Part shown: piece after piece, positions 55,840 to 64,000 of the stretch
How the letters are laid out: each line of letters opens with the position of its first letter
How positions within the stretch are numbered: the first letter of the stretch is position 1
Source: Brachypterus glaber
Taxonomy: Eukaryota > Arthropoda > Insecta > Coleoptera > Kateretidae
NCBI GenBank assembly: GCA_958510825.1
Contig: OY294050.1
Coordinates: forward strand, 5,991,340-6,055,339
DNA length: 64,000 nt
Direction: 5' to 3'
Position numbers and translations under genes: made by a program
Notes under the pieces: model-generated
The model's input: the letters and a program-made list of their open reading frames with translations, nothing else
Told to the model about the DNA's origin: nothing
Databases searched by the model: none

Positions 55840-56255
55840 TGAAATGTTGGTTTTCAACATTTTACTATTTAATTTTTCGTCCTAGAACTGTGAAATTTTA
55901 CCTTCAAATAAAATTTTATCGAAAACGGTTAATCCTACAGTATTACCACAAGACAAGACTACCTTCTTTTATGTATTTTGACCTGATGACTCATATTCCG
56001 AAAATAAAATTACAAAAAAGTTACACAGAAAAAAGTTTGGGACAAAAAACTGATAAGGCCTCCCCGTTTTGCACACTCGCAGTTAAAATAAGTACATGAA
56101 AATAACATACGAAGATGAGCCTTATTAGGCCTTTTAGCTCCTTTCAAAGAGGCGTAGCTCTCTTACGACGTATTTTTAGCCATATGTTTATAGGAACCTT
56201 TTTTCATAGAATCACCTTTTAAAATTTCGGACTCTATTTCAAACACACTGTGTAT
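55840..56255. mobile_element. Decayed relative of the CAGGGTG-ended MITEs
   Basis: GTTTGGGACAAAAAACTGATAAGG, GGCGTAGCTCTCTTACG, TATAGGAACCTTTTTTC and AATCACCTTTTAAAATTTCGG follow the same order as blocks at 23090-23365. The right end reads ACACACTGTGTATA, a degraded CACCCTGTA. The left terminus is lost. Confidence 0.45.
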
Positions 56256-56389
56256 AGTGTCGATTTAATTTAAAAATAGTGATCAAATTTTAACTTGCGC
56301 CAGCCCCCGGAAAATGAATACTTAAAGTCCGTCTATGTTCATTATACTATTACTATTATAGTTTGACGCACGGGAAATATGTTTGGAAT

Positions 56390-56515
56390 GTGTTGCAAGT
56401 GGCAGACCCGTTGTAGAAACGCACGCCTTATAACGCTCTTGACGGAAAGAAGAGAGCGCGAATGATGCCTCCCCCTTTCGTCCGAGACTTTCTTTTATGC
56501 GTAGAACTATACTAG
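56390..56515. repeat. GC-rich block related to 11385-11465
   Basis: AGAAGAGAGCGCG then CCTCCCCCTTTCGTCCGAG, colinear with the block at 11391-11450. Upstream GTAGAAACGCACGCC is also GC-rich. Confidence 0.5.
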
Positions 56516-56519
56516 GTAA

Positions 56520-58565
56520 ATAATTGAAACTTTAATAATTATCATCAAGTTTTGGGATGTTTATGTCAAAAACAAACTGTAGTGCATAAATATATTAACG
56601 TTGTTAAAACTAAACCTCGCTTCCTTCGACAACTCAAACTATCTATAACTCCCAAATAGAGGTACTAAAGATAATTCTGGATAGTAAATAAATCTATAGT
56701 ATTATTATAAGCAAGCTGTGGTCCAAAGTGAATTTACTGTATTACAAAACAGGGAGGGATTAGAATAAATTTTCGCTTAAGAAGGACTTGAAATATTAGT
56801 TTGTATTTTGCAGGTTGATATAATATCAAAAACTAGTAAAGATAAAACTTTCCCAATTTGGCTAAGTAACTTAAAAATAAAACACAGTAGAGCATTTTTA
56901 ACTTAAAGGTAGAATGAGTTACTTGATTAATTAAGTGGACAGTGTTTTGCAATAAAACATTTTACCGGGGCGCAGTTTTAGCAACATTAAAAATATACCA
57001 ATTTTCACAAAAACTACCCCCCACCCCTCAGGGGGTGAAATTAGAAAAATAAATTTATTAGATTCAGTTTTAGCGACCTTAAAAACCCCAATATAAAATG
57101 TTTTAAGAAAACTACCCCCTCAAAAAAAAAATTGGAAATTGTTGCACGAGTACAAGGCTTTCCGAAATTTTGAAAATTTTCAAAATGGAAAAGCAAAAAC
57201 TATAATTCAATTTGTAAAAATTAAAAAAAAAAACATGAAACGTAAAAATATCTTATTTTCTCAATTTTATACTTAAATATGATAATTTTGGGGCAATTTT
57301 CCTTATAGTCCATCCCTGTAAAAAGTGCAGGTGTTAAACATAAACCAGAGCCGTCCACCTAAATCCAAATTGTAGGTTCTAGGACAAAACATTGAAATTT
57401 TTAGCGCCTAGACATAAAAACGCTCCTTACGAGCTACGCTTTACGACCCGTTCTAATATTTATGAATACACTGAAAAAAATATTACGTGACTGCAGAACT
57501 GTACGTGTTGTACTTATACAATTTATTATTTTGGTCTTGATAGAGATATTATCGTGTTGGAAGGGAAAAACAAGACAAGCTAAAATTGAAATACCTATTA
57601 TTTTTGGTATTTTGGTATTTTTTAAATTATTTTTTTTTAGATACCCTGACAGAACACTATCGTAATCAATAGCGTAATTAGGTTATAGAATACAACAATA
57701 AATAGTTGTATATGTGCCAATCACTATATATTGCATAGAATACAACAACAAACAAGTAAACGCGTTCGGTATTTACAAACGAGTGCAGTTGTTCGATTTA
57801 CAACAACAAATTGTAAGCATTTTAAATATGGTATTTAAAAAGGCGATAGAGGGTGCCACATTTTAAAAAAACATTTCGGAAAATATAGCCAACAGTTTTC
57901 ATTCCATTAAATTTAAAGAAAAGCTATGGATCTAAACTTAGAAATTTATTCATTTCGTTTTGCCTTTTTGGCACAGATTTTTATGTTCGTCTAACTTTTA
58001 TATTACACAAAGCACTCAAAAAACGGGTTTCATATTTCCTTCAATTGATTTTATTATTTTTTTATTCTTTTTTTTTGTATATTTTCTTATTTATTTTTCT
58101 GAAAACTAACTTTTCCAAGGTTTTAATGGATATAATAGACAATTGTTCAGTAATAGCTTTTGGCTTGTTATTAAAAATAACGCAAAAGCATAACACTATG
58201 CCTAGAAAGCTAAAAAGGCCTCAGCACATTCATACCAAGTAGTAGCACAGCCTATTCTCTACATACCTACTCTAAGGAGTTTTTCTATCTTCAAAGTTTA
58301 AAAATATTTTGTTTTTAATTTTGTTTTTTAATATATAAAAAAAGATATTATTGTGATATTTTGTAGGTAACGTTGAAAGCAATAAATTAACGATCAGATC
58401 TTTTATTATATTGAGTTATAACCTAACTAATTTACGACTTTTATCGAAGTCGAACCAAATTGAAGTTCTAAATAATATAAATATACGAATTGTACTAATT
58501 TAACAACTAAAAGACAGTTTATTAATTCAAAACATTTTTTTGTTGAGAATTAGGCACGAAAAATA
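56520..58565. other. Unannotated, with a short tandem at 56960-57125
   Basis: CAGTTTTAGC-ACATTAAAAA and AAAACTACCCCC occur twice about 88 bp apart (56970, 57067). The remainder is AT-rich with no recognised gene; open stretches at 57462 and 58045 show no domain. Confidence 0.4.
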
Positions 58566-58574
58566 AAAAAACAA

Positions 58575-59079
58575 GCCCTGCTAAGACAAGTTGTCCTATC
58601 TGCAAAAATGCACTTTTTGAGATAAGCACACCATTGTATTGCTTACACTAGCCCCATGTACCTAAAGAAATTTCCTATCTAAAACCCAAATCCTAAAAAT
58701 TAGCCTAAGATGTTTGTCCTGTGTGGAAAATTTTCAATGTTTTCTAAATAATTGTCCTAACTAGTCTTTACTAGACGAATAAGTCAGGACTAGGACTAAC
58801 TTTACAGATCTTAGTAATTTGATTGGACTTTTTAGATTTTAGATAATTTTTTCCTAACTTTCTCAGATAGAACAAATGCATTTAGTATGACAATTTATTT
58901 TTTCTGACAAAAAAAACATTTTTTTTAAAAGGATATCACGTATTTTTGGTTTAAAATAAAGCAGAACCCAACGCCATATTTATTTAAACATGTTTTCAAA
59001 AAGTGCAAACAAAAACAATTAAACTGGCCATATCTTAAATCATCTAATTTGCAGATAGGACAACTTGTCTTAGCAGGGC
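58575..59079. mobile_element. 505-bp inverted-repeat element with GTCCTA motif array
   Basis: GCCCTGCTAAGACAAGTTGT with CCTATCTGCAAA is perfectly mirrored at 59046-59079 (31-bp or longer exact terminal repeats). The interior has repeated GTCCTA/TAGGAC words: TTTCCTATCT, AATCCTAAAA, TTGTCCTAACTAGTC, GTCAGGACTAGGACTAAC, TTTCCTAACT. The word also occurs within the terminal repeat itself. No coding capacity. Confidence 0.85.
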
Positions 59080-59084
59080 AGTAT

Positions 59085-60105
59085 ACATGTAAACAGGTAT
59101 ATTAGCAAGGCATCCTTCACTTGAAGGACGCCTTGATATTACTTATCTATAAAAAAATATTAAAATATTTAAAATAACTGTTATTCACTGATATATTTCT
59201 AGGAAATAAGAAAAATGGTATCTCCATGGCTGCAGCCATGAGCATAAAAATTCCATTTATATAAATGTATATATAGTAATAAAAAGTATCAATCTATATG
59301 TTGGATGAACTGATTCTTATTGTACGTATATATTTATTATCCCACAATAAAATATCCCACTTCCCTAGAAAGGGGTAAGTTTTGGGGCACATAATAAAAA
59401 ACTTATCCATATTATCTTTCAAACGGATTCTTACACTTTAAATTTGGTGCACTGTGAGCCGAAAAATTTAAAATTAAATATTCAAGTAAATACAAATATA
59501 CATCAGCAGCTTGTGGAGGTGGAAGGACAACAGTAATTTAGCAATTAGTTAAACTAGGATTTTTAGTGAAAAGCATAGTTTGCAGCCTATGTCGATAGAT
59601 CAGAACTAAACTGTTGTATCTCGAAACTAGGACAATTCAAAAATGGAATAAATTTTTGATTTGACCTCAGTTGAGAACTTAGGTATCGATAGATGTGCTT
59701 TTTTAGTTTTCTTTTAAATAAAGTACAAAATGGGACTTTTAAATGTTGCTGAAAACATGCACGTTTGTATATAAAAAAAAACAAAAGAGAATTTCCGCTT
59801 ATTTCGAATTTCTGATAGACTCTAGGATAGGTATTCCATGCGGCGAACATCTAATTTTTTGTTTGCAAAAATACAAAAAATCTTACGTATCTTAACTATA
59901 TTTTGTATTGAATTCTATGCTTCGATAATAAAGCTTAAAAAAGTATGTATTTCTTCTTTGATAAAGTGTATTTTTCAAACAAATATTATTTTTTTTTTAA
60001 ATAGGAACCCATAAATAAAAAAATAAATAAAAAACTACATTTCTTCAGTAAGTATTATAGGTTTTTACAAAAGTCGAAAAATCGAGATTTCGAGACCTTT
60101 GGACT
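59085..60105. other. Unannotated stretch
   Basis: CAAGGCATCCTTCACTTG/CAAGTGAAGGATGCCTTG-like pair at 59105-59132 is a short hairpin (AAGGCATCCTTC, GAAGGACGCCTT). A minus-strand open stretch at 59587-59850 has no recognisable domain. Confidence 0.4.
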
Positions 60106-60109
60106 CCCC

Positions 60110-60330
60110 GCCGGAGGAGGTAAGGACCTTTCTCAAAAAAATTTTCTATGGGTAAAAAATTTTTTGGGGGTAAGGAACTTTTTTTTTAGTCATCAAAATT
60201 AGTGCCAGGGGTGAAAAAAAAATTGGGGGTGAGGGCCTTTTATTTTTTAGTCATCAACATTTATTGCAGGGGTAAAAAAATAAATAAAGATTTTGGGGGT
60301 TTGGGAAAAAAATATTTTAGTCGACAAATG
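60110..60330. repeat. Degenerate minisatellite related to 3480-3765
   Basis: GGGGGTAAGGAACTTTT, TTTTAGTCATCAAAATT, CAGGGGTGAAAAAA and GGGGGTGAGGGCCTTTTATT cycle three to four times. The shared AGTCATCAA word ties it to the 3480 locus. Confidence 0.7.
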
Positions 60331-60834
60331 ACACAGGCCCCCAAAACCTATGCTATAGGGTGTCATAGAAAAAACTCCGTATTGTGATGTCAGGAAAAAC
60401 TTGAAGAAGAATGACTTTATTTAAAAACGGCTTCGAGAGCGGTTTCAATTTTTGTCAAAAACCGTTTGGAAATGTCCCAAAATCAACCTAAAATAATAAA
60501 TTCGGGGTGGTTTGACTTTTCATTTAAGGCTAGCCGTGAGGCTAGTGTAAAGCAATACAATGATGGGCTTTTCTCAAAAAGTGAATTTTTGCAGACAACT
60601 TGGCAAGGCAGTATACGTAAAATACATAAAATACATTCATCTCGAGTTAAGAATGTATTTATATTGCAGCTGTAAATTAAAATTTTATACTTAATTTATA
60701 ATGCATTTATGAAGTAGAAGTGTAAATTTCTAAACAATAAACTTTATATCCAATAAAACATTTTAACGATATATCGTTATCGATAGTATAATAAAATCAA
60801 TACTAAGTCATTGTAATATTTAATATAAATAGCC

Positions 60835-61097
60835 CAACTTAATATCGTACTATTCTACCTAATTTTAGCATCCCTCAAGTCCAGGACTTGTGTGGGCTAG
60901 TAGTAGAGGGAACCACTGGCTTTAATTGACTTTTGAACCAATTTATAGGGAGTGTCCGCTTCACTTACGCCTTCTCCAAATTTCAATTATTAATTAACTG
61001 AAAAAGGCAAATCGGCGCCGGTGAGAATCGAACTCACGCTATTTTGGGTAGTTAACTCGTCAAGTACAACGCGGTAGTCCACTACACCAATCCTCCC
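60835..61097 (-). mobile_element. tRNA-derived SINE, full head, minus strand
   Basis: Minus strand: the head GGGAGGATTGGTGTAGTGGA at 61097 (A-box region), CTACCGCGTTGTAC, then GTGAGTTCGATTCTCACCGG (T-arm, B-box). The body shared with 45290-45525 ends near 60865 (CCTGGACTTGAGGG). The T-arm folds perfectly. The variable region is longer than in a normal tRNA and the acceptor stem does not close. Confidence 0.82.
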
Positions 61098-61104
61098 AAA
61101 CATT

Positions 61105-62400
61105 ACAACTTACTTTTTTTAATTACCGGACATATAAAAAATAAAAGAAAATAAAAATAATGTTTTTGTCCTAACTTACCCCAGCTTCTTCTACAATCAC
61201 CAAATATATTTAAGATTGTGCAAATAATTTTGCTCGTTTATTTCTCAAAAGTATACTGCGAAAGAATACCAAATAAATTAGTTTTTATTACTAAAGCTTC
61301 CTTTCGAAGGAACAATAACTCATAATATAGTTAAAGAGCAAAATTTAATATCAATTTATTAATTCTTTTTTTTTCTTCTTCAAACTTAAACAGTAAATTT
61401 GAAATATTATTGCAGATTATGTGCTATTACGTTTTTAAGATTGGGAAAGTTAGTGGTCCCTTGATGAGCCAAAAACTCTTATGAATTTTGAAGCTTTTTT
61501 ACTTTCCAGTTGTTCTAGGAGAGAAGAATGTTATCTATGTAGCAAAAATAGTACACTGCCTCACATTAAATTCCGGACACCTAAAAAATTGACATTTTTT
61601 AAATTCGAATATTTCGAAAACTAATTAATGGATTTGACTAATTCTTTTTTAGTTTTAAAGCTTAAACATTTTCTACTTTTGTTTGGTTTAAGAATGATTA
61701 TTTTTTTTTTGTATTAACAGCAAACACTATGTTTCTTACCCCATCTTCTAGGACTTGCATGGTAAGCCACTGCAACAGTTGCCAGTTACTGTTTATCAAA
61801 TTATTAAAGTCTTTCTTATTGCCGCAGTTTTAATGAAAATTTTCTTTTTTATTTTTTTACTTTTTTACTTCTGGTTTAGAAGATATCAGGATTTTCCTGA
61901 AAGTTGTCAGTTTTTCAGTCAACTCAAAAAGTACTAAATCAGCAGTTTTTTATTTGAAGCTCATGTTTTTTACTTCTTCTTCTACGCTCATGTCTTTTAC
62001 TTCTTCTTCTACAGTTCCTTCATCCCGGGGAAACTTTTTATTGCCGTCTGACGGAGGCTTAACGGTGATTCCTCAAAAAGCTCTTTCCTAATTTGTGTTA
62101 TAATGACTTTATTATGAAACGCAAACAAAAAATAATTATTTTAATCTTTAAATTAATAAATTAGTGATATTCTCCCTATTCTAAAATATTAAATTTTATC
62201 CAGTTTTAAGAATTAATTCAAAGAAAACAGGCCAATTCTATGAAAACAAGATAATTTTCAAAAACATCGTTGGAATGAGAGCTAATTGCATAATATTAGG
62301 GGTCGGTCATATCTAAACACAGAGAAAGAAAACTTCTCAGATACTTGTTGCGAGTAAAAAAAAAAATATCTTGATATATTCATATTAAACTAATTTTAAC
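61105..62400. other. Unannotated stretch
   Basis: No gene. CTTCTTCTTCTAC with TCATGTCTTTTAC is duplicated at 61963 and 61990. Confidence 0.4.
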
Positions 62401-62407
62401 AAACTCA

Positions 62408-62572
62408 ATATTTTGTTTTAAGTTTATTAAGCACTTGTTTCCAAATTAGTTAAGCACTATTCTTCACCATTTTTAGTATTTTTTAGAATACTAAAAATAA
62501 TGATAAAAAGTACCTACTGATACTAATTTGGAAACAAGTGCTTAATGAACTTGAAACAAATTATTTAAAAAT
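62408..62572. repeat. 165-bp palindrome
   Basis: ATTAAGCACTTGTTTCCAAA and TTAGT on the left match ACTAATTTGGAAACAAGTGC and TTAAT on the right. The centre ATTTTTAGTATT/AATACTAAAAAT is also symmetrical. Confidence 0.82.
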
Positions 62573-62712
62573 ACTCAGTACAAATATCTACTTGCCTTTT
62601 TTCATTTGAGTTTCTCAATACAAGAAATTTTATTATTCAAACTAAGCACTTTTACCTGATTCAAATTTTTACCTAAATGTTCAATCAAGTACATTATTTG
62701 ATTTAAGTTCTT

Positions 62713-63097
62713 CCCATATAGCACAGAATATCCCCCGGATATCCCCCTTGAAATCCCCCGGATATCCTCTCGTATATCCCAAGGATATCCCAAAAGGTAT
62801 GTCCTGAGGATATACACCCCGTATATCTCAAGGATTTACGGTATGTCCTAGGGACGTCCCGGGGATGTCCTTTCGGGATATCCCTAGGATATACGGGAAA
62901 AAGTCCCCAGGAAATACCCCTCGGGACGTTCCTAGGACACACGAAGGACATTTGGGATGCACGCGGTATATACGGGTTCGGAAGTCTTTCGACTTTCCGT
63001 TTAGTAACAAAAGTATATCTTGGGTAAGTCGAAAATTCCTGTTTAGTACCAAAAGTATATCCTGGGGATATACATCGTAAAACGTGTGCTATATGGG
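62713..63097. mobile_element. 385-bp element with CCCATATAGCACA ends and GGATATCC array
   Basis: CCCATATAGCACA at 62713 is mirrored by TGTGCTATATGGG ending at 63097. Between them roughly twenty GGATATCC, GGGATATCC, AGGATATAC and GTCCTAGGAC-like words occur on both strands (62732, 62755, 62783, 62815, 62872, 63058 and others). Overlapping frames on both strands here come from the repeated word and are not genes. Confidence 0.85.
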
Positions 63098-63573
63098 TTA
63101 ACCTGCTTGTCCAAACTTTCATGCAAGTTGATCTGAATAAAAATAAAAATAAAGTCAATTAGACTAAATTTTTCTTACGTATTTGTGTGTGCTGAAAACG
63201 AATTTGACAGTAAAAAAGCTCGCAGCTTTTTTTCAAAAAAAAAATTAGTTGTTACGTTTCCTAAATTTTTATTTTTTTTTTCTGTTTTAATGAACCTACA
63301 GGTAAATTATTTTTGGCAGCAGCATTTTAAATTATTTTGTTGTTCAACCGACCCCTAACGATATGATGAAACGCTGAAAATTATATCAATTATGAACGAT
63401 GCAACGCGTTGTTAAAATTGCCTGGATTATGTGCATTTGAATTATAATCTCAAATTTAATTCCTCCGCAAAACATTTTGACATCATTCGAATGTTTACCA
63501 CTATTGTTCTAATGCGGAAGGGGACAAGAGCATAATTATGTTAGTTCTATCAAATTAATCCTCATTTCTCTTA

Positions 63574-63620
63574 TGGGAGGATTGGTGTAGTGGTCTACCG
63601 CGTGTAGTGAAGTGGTTTTT
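63574..63620 (+). mobile_element. SINE head fragment
   Basis: GGGAGGATTGGTGTAGTGGT and CTACCGCG match the head of 60835-61097. The T-arm and body are absent. The copy passes into GTAGTGAAGTGG-like repeats. Confidence 0.6.
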
Positions 63621-63624
63621 TACT

Positions 63625-64000
63625 ATTAAATATTTTTCTACTAATGTAGTGATGTCGAATTCTTCACTAATGTTGTGATAGTGGTATATAATTCGGTTAT
63701 AGACGAGCAGTTAATTATAACTTTTATTATAACTTACTCAGTTAGGTTGGCCATACAATCTTCTGTCATATTTAAAGTATACTCGAGCGGAGAATATACT
63801 TAACCACTTATCACTTTATTCGGGAGCGGGTATTCTAGGAGACGGCGCTTTGGAAACAGATAAAACGATTTCTTCTTAACTTAAGAATAATATATTAAAT
63901 AAATGTGAATAAATTCTTCAAGAACATGAAAGATCAATTCTTACTTCTAAGTCCTATTTCTATGCAAAGCCCTTAAATTCTAATTTCCATTATATATTAG
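63625..64000. other. Unannotated stretch to window end
   Basis: ACTAATGTAGTGATG and ACTAATGTTGTGATAG form a short direct repeat (63639, 63666). No gene recognised. Confidence 0.35.

Noticed and set aside
59587..59850. 87-codon minus-strand frame
   Set aside because: No domain and no supporting context.
60950..61100. Functional tRNA gene
   Set aside because: T-arm and A-box are good, but the acceptor stem does not close and the copy continues into a shared SINE body.
62602..63158. Up to 151-codon frames on both strands
   Set aside because: They follow the GGATATCC word array; simultaneous open frames on both strands reflect composition, not coding.

Overview
The window looks like gene-poor, repeat-dense, AT-rich arthropod DNA, most likely from an insect. 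Evidence is the strong AT bias, long A/T runs, non-LTR retrotransposon fragments of jockey/CR1/I-like type, tRNA-derived SINE-like copies, many short TA-flanked inverted-repeat elements, one hAT-type element with a perfect 8-bp target duplication, and Penelope-like palindromes. The order cannot be fixed from sequence alone. No convincing host protein-coding gene, rRNA or functional tRNA was found. The window could be intergenic or lie inside a very large intron.

Layout. 0-6 kb: a decayed Crypton-like recombinase fragment, a TA-flanked MITE (1902-2849), a polypyrimidine minisatellite, a motif-array element (4050-4707) and a hAT element (5119-5983). 6-9 kb: a 178-bp tandem duplication, then a 1.3-kb palindrome (about 6807-8146) with a Penelope-like GIY-YIG endonuclease remnant at its centre. 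9-16 kb: a small MITE, a tRNA-like head, one arm of a 700-bp inverted pair (13464-14168; partner 28147-28852), and a 5'-truncated LINE ending in 51 perfect TATTC repeats. 17.3-19.05 kb: a satellite of 282/291-bp units with an A-B-B higher-order pattern. 19-32 kb: MITEs, a SINE, a quiet stretch with one good-looking 98-bp intron, and a motif-array element enclosing a promoter-like patch. 33-45 kb: LINE fragments, repeated reverse-transcriptase-like scraps, hairpins, and a second Penelope-like palindrome (41706-42000). 45.5-47.2 kb: an open but 5'-truncated LINE reverse transcriptase inserted in a foldback element. 49-54.5 kb: a large inverted repeat, two nested minisatellites and two more ribozyme-like loci. 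55-64 kb: further motif-array elements, a SINE and a minisatellite.

Two cross-cutting patterns stand out. First, five loci share an ordered set of hammerhead-ribozyme-like parts: a short stem I, CUGANGA or a derivative, stem II, GAAA, and a tiny or self-complementary stem III. Four of them sit in inverted-repeat or palindromic elements. The copy at 54382-54450 has every core element plus an extended stem I. Second, at least six inverted-repeat elements are each filled with many copies of their own short motif (tTTACAg, AGGTAAATTTACC, GTGTAAA, TATAATCG, GTCCTA, GGATATCC), so one architecture is used with different words.
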